From assembly GCA_022577435.1 (NCBI GenBank), contig JAKOON010000147.1:1-64000 (forward strand): DNA of 64,000 nt, written 5' to 3'. The translations under genes and the position numbers were made by a program. Positions 15,001 through 24,726 of the stretch are shown here, in pieces. The stretch is from Embiotoca jacksoni (Eukaryota; Chordata; Actinopteri; Embiotocidae). Position 1 is the first letter of the stretch, and the number at the start of each line of letters is the position of its first letter. The notes under the pieces were generated by a model. It was given only the letters and a program-made list of their open reading frames with translations. It was not told the DNA's origin and ran no database searches.

Positions 15001-16650
15001 ACTTTCTCATCCTAATGTAAAACTGCATCACAGCGCCACGGCTTAAACTAAGTGTTTACAAACAAGTTTCATACTCAGAACTTTGGCAAATGGGATACAC
15101 TACATGGGCAAAGTGGTTTCAAGTCACTTTGTGATGACAATTTCACAGGAAAACACAATGTTTCAAAAACAGCCTTATCTCAGCGAGAGAAGCTCAAAAA
15201 CAGCATAAAACTCCTTTACAGTGCCAAGGCTTAAACTAAGTGTTTACGAACAAATTTCTTCATCACTACTATGGCAAATGGATAAACAACATGGTCAAAG
15301 TGGTTTCAAGTCACTTTGTGTGGACAATTTCACAGGAAACACAATGTTTCAAAAACAGCCTTATCTCAGCGAGAGAAGCTCAAAAACAGCATAAAACTCC
15401 TTACGGCTTAAACTAAGTGTTTACGAACAAATTTCTTCATCAGCAAATGGGATACACTACATGGCCAATGTGGCTTCACTTGGTGTCTGCAATTACACAG
15501 AAAACAGCATTTCCAAGACTCACTTTCTCATCCTAATGTAAAACTGCCATCACAGCGGCCACGGCTTAAACTAAGTGTTTACAAACAAGTTTCATACTCA
15601 GAACTTTGGCAAATGGGATACACTACATGGGCAAAGTGGTTTCAAGTCACTTTGTGTGGACAATTTCACAGGAAACACAATGTTTCAAAAACAGCCTTAT
15701 CTCAGCGAGAGAAGCTCAAAAACAGCAGAAAACTGCTTTACAGTGCCACGGCTTAAACTAAGTGTTTACGAACAAATTTCTTCATCAGCAAATGGGATAC
15801 ACTACATGGCCAATGTGGCTTCACTTTGTGTCTGCAATTACACAGAAAACAGCATTTCAAGACTCACTTTCTCATCCTAATGTAAAACTGCATCACAGCG
15901 CCACGGCTTAAACTAAGTGTTTACAAACAAGTTTCATACTCAGAACTTTGGCAAATGGGATACACTACATGGGCAAAGTGGTTTCAAGTCACTTTGTGTG
16001 GACAATTTCACAGGAAACACAATGTTTCAAAAACAGCCTTATCTCAGCGAGAGAAGCTCAAAAACAGCATAAAACTCCTTTACAGTGCCAAGGCTTAAAC
16101 TAAGTGTTTACGAACAAATTTCTTCATCACTACTATGGCAAATGGGATGAACAACATGGACAAAGTGGTTTCAAGTCACTTTGTGTGGACAATTTCACAG
16201 GAAACACAATGTTTCAAAAACAGCCTTATCTCAGCGAGAGAAGCTCAAAAACAGCATAAAACTCCTTTACGGCTTAAACTAAGTGTTTACGAACAAATTT
16301 CTTCATCACTACTATGGCAAATGGGATAAACAACATGGACAAAGTGTTTCAAGTCACTTTGTGTGGACAATTTCCACAGGAAACACAATGTTTCAAAAAC
16401 AGCCTTATCTCAGCGAGAGAAGCTCAAAAACAGCATAAAACTCCTTTACGGCTTAAACTAAGTGTTTACGAACAAATTTCTTCATCACTACTATGGCAAA
16501 TGGGATAAACAACATGGACAAAGTGGTTTCAAGTCACTTTGTGTGGACAATTTCACAGGAAACACAATGTTTCAAAAACAGCCTTATCTCAGCGAGAGAA
16601 GCTCAAAAACAGCATAAAACTGCTTTACAGTGCCACGGCTTAAACTAAGT

Positions 16651-16805
16651 GTTTACGAACAAATTTCTTCATCAGCAAATGGGATACACTACATGGCCAA
16701 TGTGGCTTCACTTTGTGTCTGCAATTACACAGAAAACAGCATTTCAAGACTCACTTTCTCATCCTAATGTAAAACTGCATCACAGCGCCACGGCTTAAAC
16801 TAAGT
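16651..16805 (+). repeat. Short diverged monomer, class D (155 bp)
   Basis: Representative D monomer. It shares the start GTTTACGAACAAATTTC and the end GGCTTAAACTAAGT with the standard monomer. It lacks 8 bp (CTACTATG) before GCAAATGGG and has a diverged, shorter middle: ATGGCCAATGTGGCTTCAC, TCTGCAATTACACAG, CTCACTTTCTCATCC. Its end ACAGCGCCACGGC resembles the ACAGTGCCACGGC of 187-bp monomers. D occurs dozens of times across the window, singly, and is always followed by a C monomer. Confidence 0.93.
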
Positions 16806-16992
16806 GTTTACAAACAAGTTTCATACTCAGAACTTTGGCAAATGGGATACACTACATGGGCAAAGTGGTTTCAAGTCACTTTGTGATGACAATTTCACAG
16901 GAAACACAATGTTTCAAAAACAGCCTTATCTCAGCGAGAGAAGCTCAAAAACAGCATAAAACTCCTTTACAGTGCCAAGGCTTAAACTAAGT
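16806..16992 (+). repeat. 187-bp monomer, class Cg (partner of D)
   Basis: Representative C-type monomer. It starts GTTTACAAACAAGTTTCAT and reads CTCAGAACTTTGGCAAATGG, where standard monomers read TTCATCACTACTATGGCAAA. It carries ATACACTACATGGGC in place of ATAAACAACATGGAC. This copy has the GTGATGAC variant (subclass Cg) instead of GTGTGGAC. Its 3' end has the 8-bp module (TTTACAGTGCCAAGGC), giving 187 bp. C monomers directly follow D throughout, except for the hybrid C'' copies. Confidence 0.92.
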
Positions 16993-17171
16993 GTTTACGA
17001 ACAAATTTCTTCATCACTACTATGGCAAATGGGATAAACAACATGGTCAAAGTGGTTTCAAGTCACTTTGTGTGGACAATTTCACAGGAAACACAATGTT
17101 TCAAAAACAGCCTTATCTCAGCGAGAGAAGCTCAAAAACAGCATAAAACTCCTTTACGGCTTAAACTAAGT
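16993..17171 (+). repeat. 179-bp monomer, class V
   Basis: Standard monomer with ATGGTCAAAG instead of ATGGACAAAG. In the 8-mer HOR it sits between Cg and D. The A-to-T change removes the outermost pair of the ACAAAGTG/CACTTTGT inverted repeat but leaves seven pairs. Confidence 0.9.
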
Positions 17172-17326
17172 GTTTACGAACAAATTTCTTCATCAGCAAA
17201 TGGGATACACTACATGGCCAATGTGGCTTCACTTTGTGTCTGCAATTACACAGAAAACAGCATTTCAAGACTCACTTTCTCATCCTAATGTAAAACTGCA
17301 TCACAGCGCCACGGCTTAAACTAAGT

Positions 17327-17513
17327 GTTTACAAACAAGTTTCATACTGAGAACTTTGGCAAATGGGATACACTACATGGACAAAGTGGTTTCAAGTCAC
17401 TTTGTGTGGACAATTTCACAGGAAACACAATGTTTCAAAAACAGCCTTATCTCAGTGAGAGAAGCTCAAAAACAGCATAAAACTGCTTTACAGTGCCAAG
17501 GCTTAAACTAAGT
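17327..17513 (+). repeat. 187-bp monomer, class C'
   Basis: C-type monomer with linked variants: CATACTGAGAAC instead of CATACTCAGAAC, ACATGGACAAAG instead of ACATGGGCAAAG, and CTCAGTGAGAG instead of CTCAGCGAGAG, which removes one CpG. It ends GCTTTACAGTGCCAAGGC. The following monomer has TTTCTTTATCACTAC instead of TTTCTTCATCACTAC, so these variants travel as a haplotype. The same haplotype returns near 20686 and becomes common after 37182. A further variant, TTTCACACTGAG, is seen near 46.7, 49.0, 52.5, 60.4 and 62.7 kb. Confidence 0.88.
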
Positions 17514-17692
17514 GTTTACGAACAAATTTCTTTATCACTACTATGGCAAATGGGATGAACAACATGGACAAAGTGGTTTCAAGTCACTTTGTGTGGACAA
17601 TTTCACAGGAAACACAATGTTTCAAAAACAGCCTTATCTCAGCGAGAGAAGCTCAAAAACAGCATAAAACTCCTTTACGGCTTAAACTAAGT
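17514..17692 (+). repeat. 179-bp monomer, class A
   Basis: Standard monomer with GGGATGAACAACATGGAC instead of GGGATAAACAACATGGAC. It opens the 1408-bp 8-mer and the 1750-bp 10-mer units and always follows a C monomer ending CCAAGGC in those units. This copy also carries the CTTTATCAC variant tied to the preceding C'. Confidence 0.9.
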
Positions 17693-18913
17693 GTTTACGA
17701 ACAAATTTCTTCATCACTACTATGGCAAATGGGATAAACAACATGGACAAAGTGGTTTCAAGTCACTTTGTGTGGACAATTTCACAGGAAACACAATGTT
17801 TCAAAAACAGCCTTATCTCAGCGAGAGAAGCTCAAAAACAGCATAAAACTCCTTTACGGCTTAAACTAAGTGTTTACGAACAAATTTCTTCATCACTACT
17901 ATGGCAAATGGGATAAACAACATGGACAAAGTGGTTTCAAGTCACTTTGTGTGGACAATTTCACAGGAAACACAATGTTTCAAAAACAGCCTTATCTCAG
18001 CGAGAGAAGCTCAAAAACAGCATAAAACTGCTTTACAGTGCCACGGCTTAAACTAAGTGTTTACGAACAAATTTCTTCATCAGCAAATGGGATACACTAC
18101 ATGGCCAATGTGGCTTCACTTTGTGTCTGCAATTACACAGAAAACAGCATTTCAAGACTCACTTTCTCATCCTAATGTAAAACTGCATCACAGCGCCACG
18201 GCTTAAACTAAGTGTTTACAAACAAGTTTCATACTCAGAACTTTGGCAAATGGGATACACTACATGGGCAAAGTGGTTTCAAGTCACTTTGTGATGACAA
18301 TTTCACAGGAAACACAATGTTTCAAAAACAGCCTTATCTCAGCGAGAGAAGCTCAAAAACAGCATAAAACTCCTTTACAGTGCCAAGGCTTAAACTAAGT
18401 GTTTACGAACAAATTTCTTCATCACTACTATGGCAAATGGGATAAACAACATGGTCAAAGTGGTTTCAAGTCACTTTGTGTGGACAATTTCACAGGAAAC
18501 ACAATGTTTCAAAAACAGCCTTATCTCAGCGAGAGAAGCTCAAAAACAGCATAAAACTCCTTTACGGCTTAAACTAAGTGTTTACGAACAAATTTCTTCA
18601 TCAGCAAATGGGATACACTACATGGCCAATGTGGCTTCACTTTGTGTCTGCAATTACACAGAAAACAGCATTTCAAGACTCACTTTCTCATCCTAATGTA
18701 AAACTGCATCACAGCGCCACGGCTTAAACTAAGTGTTTACAAACAAGTTTCATACTCAGAACTTTGGCAAATGGGATACACTACATGGGCAAAGTGGTTT
18801 CAAGTCACTTTGTGATGACAATTTCACAGGAAACGCAATGTTTCAAAAACAGCCTTATCTCAGCGAGAGAAGCTCAAAAACAGCATAAAATTCCTTTACG
18901 GCTTAAACTAAGT

Positions 18914-19092
18914 GTTTAGGAACAAATTTCTTCATCACTACTATGGCAAATGGGATAAACAACATGGACAAATTGGTTTCAAGTCACTTTGTGTAGACAA
19001 TTTCACAGGAAACACAATGTTTCAAAAACAGCCTTATCTCAGCGAGAGAAGCTCAAAAACAGCATAAAACTCCTTTACGGCTTAAACTAAGT
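18914..19092 (+). repeat. 179-bp monomer, class N
   Basis: Marked by GTTTAGGAAC at the start, GACAAATTGG instead of GACAAAGTGG, and GTGTAGACAA instead of GTGTGGACAA. It follows a Cg with GAAACGCAATG and AAAATTCC. N monomers are seen near 3.75, 11.9, 18.9, 29.1 (without TTAGG) and 35.6 kb and close the long super-units. The G-to-T change breaks the main inverted repeat in this class. Confidence 0.88.
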
Positions 19093-19271
19093 GTTTACGA
19101 ACAAATTTCTTCATCACTACTATGGCAAATGGGATAAACAACATGGTCAAAGTGGTTTCAAGTCACTTTGTGTGGACAATTTCACAGGAAACACAATGTT
19201 TCAAAAACAGCCTTATCTCAGCGAGAGAAGCTCAAAAACAGTATAAAACTCCTTTACGGCTTAACCTAACT
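19093..19271 (+). repeat. 179-bp V monomer with CAGTATAAAAC and TAACTG variants
   Basis: V monomer with CAGTATAAAAC instead of CAGCATAAAAC and a 3' end reading CTAACTG instead of CTAAGTG; this copy also has TTAACC. The same linked variants occur in V copies near 5, 3900 and 12040. Each follows N, so this monomer marks the start of each long super-unit. The copy at 35782 keeps TAACTG but has GCATAAAAC. Confidence 0.88.
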
Positions 19272-19458
19272 GTTTACGAACAAATTTCTTCATCACTACT
19301 ATGGCAAATGGGATAAACAACATGGACAAAGTGGTTTCAAGTCACTTTGTGTGGACAATTTCACAGGAAACACAATGTTTCAAAAACAGCCTTATCTCAG
19401 CGAGAGAAGCTCAAAAACAGCATAAAACTCCTTTACAGTGCCAAGGCTTAAACTAAGT

Positions 19459-19637
19459 GTTTACGAACAAATTTCTTCATCACTACTATGGCAAATGGGA
19501 TGAACAACATGGACAAAGTGGTTTCAAGTCACTTTATGTGGACAATTTCACAGGAAACACAATGTTTCAAAAACAGCCTTATCTCAGCGAGAGAAGCTCA
19601 AAAACAGCATAAAACATCTTTACGGCTTAAACTAAGT
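19459..19637 (+). repeat. 179-bp monomer, class M
   Basis: GATGAAC monomer with CACTTTATGTGG instead of CACTTTGTGTGG. It usually precedes a B ending GCAGAAAACTGC and a D. Later M copies near 45489, 51316 and 53261 carry a further linked variant, CAGCTTTATC instead of CAGCCTTATC. Confidence 0.87.
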
Positions 19638-20212
19638 GTTTACGAACAAATTTCTTCATCACTACTATGGCAAATGGGATAAACAACATGGACAAAGTGG
19701 TTTCAAGTCACTTTGTGTGGACAATTTCACAGGAAACACAATGTTTCAAAAACAGCCTTATCTCAGCGAGAGAAGCTCAAAAACAGCAGAAAACTGCTTT
19801 ACAGTGCCACGGCTTAAACTAAGTGTTTACGAACAAATTTCTTCATCAGCAAATGGTATACACTACATGGCCAATGTGGCTTCACTTTGTGTCTGCAATT
19901 ACACAGAAAACAGCATTTCAAAACTCACTTTCTCATCCTAATGTAAAACTGCATCACAGCGCCACGGCTTAAACTAAGTGTTTACAAACAAGTTTCATAC
20001 TCAGAACTTTGGCAAATGGGATACACTACATGGGCAAAGTGGTTTCAAGTCACTTTGTGTGGACAATTTCACAGGAAACACAATGTTTCAAAAACAGCCT
20101 TATCTCAGCGAGAGAAGCTCAAAAACAGCATAAAACTCCTTTACGGCTTAAACTAAGTGTTTACGAACAAATTTCTTCATCACTACTATGGCAAATGGGA
20201 TAAACAACATGG

Positions 20213-20237
20213 ACAAAGTGGTTTCAAGTCACTTTGT
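20213..20237. other. Inverted repeat 1 in reference monomer (8-bp stem, 9-nt loop)
   Basis: ACAAAGTG and CACTTTGT are perfect reverse complements separated by GTTTCAAGT (monomer positions 55-79). It is present in A and B monomers. V and C-type keep seven pairs, M keeps six before a mismatch, N loses it centrally, and D has a seven-base version with one mismatch and a 4-nt loop. A competing pair, TTGTGT with ACACAA (positions 76-81 and 99-104), overlaps it. Function is unknown; short dyads are proposed to favour non-B DNA at centromeres lacking CENP-B boxes. Confidence 0.85.
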
Positions 20238-20253
20238 GTGGACAATTTCACAG

Positions 20254-20268
20254 GAAACACAATGTTTC
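20254..20268. other. Inverted repeat 2 in reference monomer (6-bp stem, 3-nt loop)
   Basis: GAAACA-CAA-TGTTTC, monomer positions 96-110. It is intact in nearly all 179/187-bp classes. The GAAACGCAATG variant of some Cg copies breaks one inner pair, and D has only a four-pair remnant (GAAA...TTTC). Confidence 0.85.
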
Positions 20269-20327
20269 AAAAACAGCCTTATCTCAGCGAGAGAAGCTCA
20301 AAAACAGCATAAAACTCCTTTACGGCT

Positions 20328-20342
20328 TAAACTAAGTGTTTA
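20328..20342. other. Inverted repeat 3 across the monomer boundary (5-bp stem, 5-nt loop)
   Basis: TAAAC-TAAGT-GTTTA spans the end of one monomer and the start of the next. It is kept in D, C, A, B and V. In variant copies the changes fall in the loop (TAACT in V(GTATA), AAAGT before C'') or just outside the stem (GTTTAGG before N). B* loses the outer pair, and V copies starting GTTTCC lose one. Confidence 0.85.
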
Positions 20343-20409
20343 CGAACAAATTTCTTCATCACTACTATGGCAAATGGGATAAACAACATGGACAAAGTGG
20401 TTTCAAGTC

Positions 20410-22175
20410 ACTTTTGTGTGGACAATTTCAAAGGAAACACAATGTTTCAAAAACAGCCTTATCTCAGCGAGAGAAGCTCAAAAACAGCATAAAACTGCTT
20501 TACAGTGCCACGGCTAAAACTAAGTGTTTACGAACAAATTTTCTTCATCAGCAAATGGGATACACTACCATGGCCAATGTGGCTTCACTTTGTGTCTGCA
20601 ATTACACAGAAAACAGCATTTCAAGACTCACTTTCTCATCCTAATGTTAAACTGCATCACAGCGCCACGGCTTAAACTAAGTGTTTACAAACAAGTTTCA
20701 TACTGAGAACTTTGGCAAATGGGATACACTACATGGACAAAGTGGTTTCAAGTCACTTTGTGTGGACAATTTCACAGGAAACCCAATGTTTCAAAAACAG
20801 CCTTATCTCAGTGAGAGAAGCTCAAAAACAGCATAAAACTGCTTTACAGTGCCAAGGCTTAAACTAAGTGTTTACGAACAAATTTCTTTATCACTACTAT
20901 GGCAAATGGGATGAACAACATGGACAAAGTGGTTTCAAGTCACTTTGTGTGGACAATTTCACAGGAAACACAATGTTTCAAAAACAGCCTTATCTCAGCG
21001 AGAGAAGCTCAAAAACAGCATAAAACTCCTTTACGGCTTAAAACTAAGTGTTTACGAACAAATTTCTTCATCACTACTATGGCAAATGGGATAAACAACA
21101 TGGACAAAGTGGTTTCAAGTCACTTTGTGTTGGACAATTTCACAGGGAAAACACAATGTTTCAAAAACAGCCTTATCTCAGCGAGAGAAGCTCAAAAACA
21201 GCATAAAACTCCTTTACGGCTTAAACTAAGTGTTTACGAACAAATTTCTTCATCACTACTATGGCAAAATGGGATAATCAACTGGACAAAAGTGGTTTCA
21301 AGTCACTTTGTGTGGACAATTTCACAGGAAACACAATGTTTCAAAAACAGCCTTATCTCAGCGAGAGAAGCTCAAAACAGCATAAAACTGCTTTACAGTG
21401 CCAACGGCTTAAACTAAGTGTTTACGAACAAATTTCTTCATCAGCAAATGGGATACAACTACATGGCCAATGTGGCTTCACTTTGTGTCTGCAATTACAC
21501 AGAAAACAGCATTTCAAGACTCACTTTCTCATCCTAATGTAAAACTGCATCACAGCGCCACGGCTTAAACTAAGTGTTTACAAACAAGTTTCATACTCAG
21601 AACTTTGGCAAATGGGATACACTACATGGGCAAAGTGGTTTCAAGTCACTTTGTGATGACAATTTCACAGGAAACACAATGTTTCAAAAACAGCCTTATC
21701 TCAGCGAGAGAAGCTCAAAAACAGCATAAAACTCCTTTACAGTGCCAAGGCTTAAACTAAGTGTTTACGAACAAATTTCTTCATCACTACTATGGCAAAT
21801 GGGATAAACAACATGGTCAAAGTGGTTTCAAGGTCACTTTGTGTGGACAATTTCACAGGAAACACAATGTTTCAAAAACAGCCTTATCTCAGCGAGAGAA
21901 GCTCAAAAACAGCATAAAACTCCTTTACGGCTTAAACTAAGTGTTTACGAACAAATTTCTTCATCAGCAAATGGGATTACACTACATGGCCAATGTGGCT
22001 TCACTTTGTGTCTGCAATTACACAGAAAACAGCATTTCAAAGACTCACTTTCTCATCTAATGTAAAACTGCATCACATCGCCACGGCTTAAACTAAGTGT
22101 TTATAAACAAGTTTCATACTCAGAACTTTGGCAAATGGGATACACTACATGGGCAAAGTGGTTTCAAGTCACTTG
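20410..22175. other. Second indel-rich stretch, probable consensus errors
   Basis: Indels cluster abruptly: CTTTTGTGTGG near 20411, ATTTTCTTC near 20538, CTACCATGG near 20568, AGGGAAAACAC near 21145, GGATAATCAACTGG near 21275, CAAGGTCAC near 21830, CACTTGTGATG near 22172. Flanks on both sides are almost free of them. Confidence 0.75.
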
Positions 22176-22276
22176 TGATGACAATTTCACAGGAAACACA
22201 ATGTTTCAAAAACAGCCTTATCTCAGCGAGAGAAGCTCAAAAACAGCATAAAATTCCTTTACGGCTTAAACTAAGT

Positions 22277-24726
22277 GTTTACGAACAAATTTCTTCATCA
22301 CTACTATGGCAAATGGGATAAACAACATGGACAAAGTGGTTTCAAGTCACTTTGTGTAGACAATTTCACAGGAAACACAATGTTTCAAAAACAGCCTTAT
22401 CTCAACGAGAGAAGCTCAAAAACAGCAGAAAACTGCTTTACAGTGCCACGGCTTAAACTAAGTGTTTACGAACAAATTTCTTCATCAGCAAATGGGATAC
22501 ACTACATGGCCAATGTGGCTTCACTTTGTGTCTGCAATTACACAGAAAACAGCATTTCAAGACTCACTTTCTCATCCTAATGTAAAACTGCATCACAGCG
22601 CCACGGCTTAAACTAAGTGTTTACAAACAAGTTTCATACTCAGAACTTTGGCAAATGGGATACACTACATGGGCAAAGTGGTTTCAAGTCACTTTGTGTG
22701 GACAATTTCACAGGAAACACAATGTTTCAAAAACAGCCTTATCTCAGCGAGAGAAGCTCAAAAACAGCAGAAAACTGCTTTACAGTGCCACGGCTTAAAC
22801 TAAGTGTTTACGAACAAATTTCTTCATCAGCAAATGGGATACACTACATGGCCAATGTGGCTTCACTTTGTGTCTGCAATTACACAGAAAACAGCATTTC
22901 AAGACTCACTTTCTCATCCTAATGTAAAACTGCATCACAGCGCCACGGCTTAAACTAAGTGTTTACAAACAAGTTTCATACTCAGAACTTTGGCAAATGG
23001 GATACACTACATGGGCAAAGTGGTTTCAAGTCACTTTGTGTGGACAATTTCACAGGAAACACAATGTTTCAAAAACAGCCTTATCTCAGCGAGAGAAGCT
23101 CAAAAACAGCATAAAACTCCTTTACAGTGCCAAGGCTTAAACTAAGTGTTTACGAACAAATTTCTTCATCACTACTATGGCAAATGGGATGAACAACATG
23201 GACAAAGTGGTTTCAAGTCACTTTGTGTGGACAATTTCACAGGAAACACAATGTTTCAAAAACAGCCTTATCTCAGCGAGAGAAGCTCAAAAACAGCATA
23301 AAACTCCTTTACGGCTTAAACTAAGTGTTTACGAACAAATTTCTTCATCACTACTATGGCAAATGGGATAAACAACATGGACAAAGTGGTTTCAAGTCAC
23401 TTTGTGTGGACAATTTCACAGGAAACACAATGTTTCAAAAACAGCCTTATCTCAGCGAGAGAAGCTCAAAAACAGCATAAAACTCCTTTACGGCTTAAAC
23501 TAAGTGTTTACGAACAAATTTCTTCATCACTACTATGGCAAATGGGATAAACAACATGGACAAAGTGGTTTCAAGTCACTTTGTGTGGACAATTTCACAG
23601 GAAACACAATGTTTCAAAAACAGCCTTATCTCAGCGAGAGAAGCTCAAAAACAGCATAAAACTCCTTTACGGCTTAAACTAAGTGTTTACGAACAAATTT
23701 CTTCATCACTACTATGGCAAATGGGATAAACAACATGGACAAAGTGGTTTCAAGTCACTTTGTGTGGACAATTTCACAGGAAACACAATGTTTCAAAAAC
23801 AGCCTTATCTCAGCGAGAGAAGCTCAAAAACAGCATAAAACTGCTTTACAGTGCCACGGCTTAAACTAAGTGTTTACGAACAAATTTCTTCATCAGCAAA
23901 TGGGATACACTACATGGCCAATGTGGCTTCACTTTGTGTCTGCAATTACACAGAAAACAGCATTTCAAGACTCACTTTCTCATCCTAATGTAAAACTGCA
24001 TCACAGCGCCACGGCTTAAACTAAGTGTTTACAAACAAGTTTCATACTCAGAACTTTGGCAAATGGGATACACTACATGGGCAAAGTGGTTTCAAGTCAC
24101 TTTGTGATGACAATTTCACAGGAAACACAATGTTTCAAAAACAGCCTTATCTCAGCGAGAGAAGCTCAAAAACAGCATAAAACTCCTTTACAGTGCCAAG
24201 GCTTAAACTAAGTGTTTACGAACAAATTTCTTCATCACTACTATGGCAAATGGGATAAACAACATGGTCAAAGTGGTTTCAAGTCACTTTGTGTGGACAA
24301 TTTCACAGGAAACACAATGTTTCAAAAACAGCCTTATCTCAGCGAGAGAAGCTCAAAAACAGCATAAAACTCCTTTACGGCTTAAACTAAGTGTTTACGA
24401 ACAAATTTCTTCATCAGCAAATGGGATACACTACATGGCCAATGTGGCTTCACTTTGTGTCTGCAATTACACAGAAAACAGCATTTCAAGACTCACTTTC
24501 TCATCCTAATGTAAAACTGCATCACATCGCCACGGCTTAAACTAAGTGTTTACAAACAAGTTTCATACTCAGAACTTTGGCAAATGGGATACACTACATG
24601 GGCAAAGTGGTTTCAAGTCACTTTGTGATGACAATTTCACAGGAAACACAATGTTTCAAAAACAGCCTTATCTCAGCGAGAGAAGCTCAAAAACAGCATA
24701 AAATTCCTTTACGGCTTAAACTAAGT
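22277..24726 (+). repeat. 2450-bp 14-mer HOR, copy 1
   Basis: Order R D C D C A B B B D Cg V D Cg. Class lengths sum to 2450, and the next R starts at 24727. The last D carries CACATCGCC instead of CACAGCGCC and the last Cg has AAAATTCC, both repeated in copy 2. Confidence 0.88.

Larger units (their letters stand above)
1..15560. other. Indel-rich stretch, probable consensus errors
   Basis: Single-base insertions and deletions occur about once per 100 bp, mostly in homopolymers (examples: AGTGGTTCAAG near 430, TTTGTTGTGG near 630, CAAGCGAGAG near 1021, TCAGTCGAGAG near 10943). They are private to single monomers, while substitutions are few and mostly shared between HOR copies. True array decay would be expected to give many private substitutions too. 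This fits unpolished long-read consensus. HOR order is still readable. Confidence 0.75.
16106..17513 (+). repeat. 1408-bp 8-mer HOR unit
   Basis: Order A B B D Cg V D C', lengths 179+179+187+155+187+179+155+187 = 1408. The next A starts exactly 1408 bp later at 17514. The following unit repeats the first seven classes and then ends with a 179-bp Cg (GAAACGCAATG), giving 1400 bp before N at 18914. Confidence 0.88.
12040..19092 (+). repeat. Long super-unit 3 (about 40 monomers)
   Basis: Starts V(GTATA) B M B D(GGTATAC) C M M B D C D C as in the previous two, then runs into a 10-mer (about 14355-16105), an 8-mer (16106-17513) and an 8-mer-like block that ends Cg-N. The left half is indel-rich; from about 15560 on it is clean apart from a compensating pair of indels near 16345 and 16373. 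Confidence 0.75.
20159..20337 (+). repeat. Reference 179-bp monomer, class B
   Basis: Clean copy used here as the coordinate standard. Position 1 is the G of GTTTACGAAC; ATGGCAAATGGGATAAAC starts at position 30; ATGGACAAAGTGG at 51; CACTTTGTGTGGAC at 72; GGAAACACAATGTTTC at 95; CTTATCTCAGCGAGAG at 120; ACTCCTTTACGGC near 156; it ends TTAAACTAAGT. Class B is the commonest class and is often found in runs of two to four. Because 179 is not a multiple of three and stops lie in GGGATAAAC and CTTAAACTAAG, no frame stays open across copies. Confidence 0.95.
19093..22276 (+). repeat. Mixed block between super-unit 3 and the 2450-bp HOR
   Basis: Order read: V(GTATA) B M B D(GGTATAC) C B B* D C' A B B D Cg V D Cg. 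It begins like the long super-units but switches after C near 19980 to B-B*-D-C', the haplotype that dominates after 36.8 kb. From about 20410 it is indel-rich, so monomer lengths are distorted. No other sequence is present. Confidence 0.75.

Noticed and set aside
1..15560. Old, decayed array edge
   Set aside because: Changes are almost all private single-base indels with few private substitutions, and they stop sharply near 15.56 kb. Consensus error explains this better, though it cannot be excluded without reads.
16651..16805. D monomer as an inserted transposable element
   Set aside because: It shares both ends and much of the middle with the standard monomer, has no target-site duplication or terminal inverted repeats, and stays in register with the array.
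20159..20337. CENP-B box
   Set aside because: The reverse strand has GTTCGTAAAC, which shares TTCG with the box, but the required A and CGGG positions are absent. No other match seen in A, B, C or D classes.
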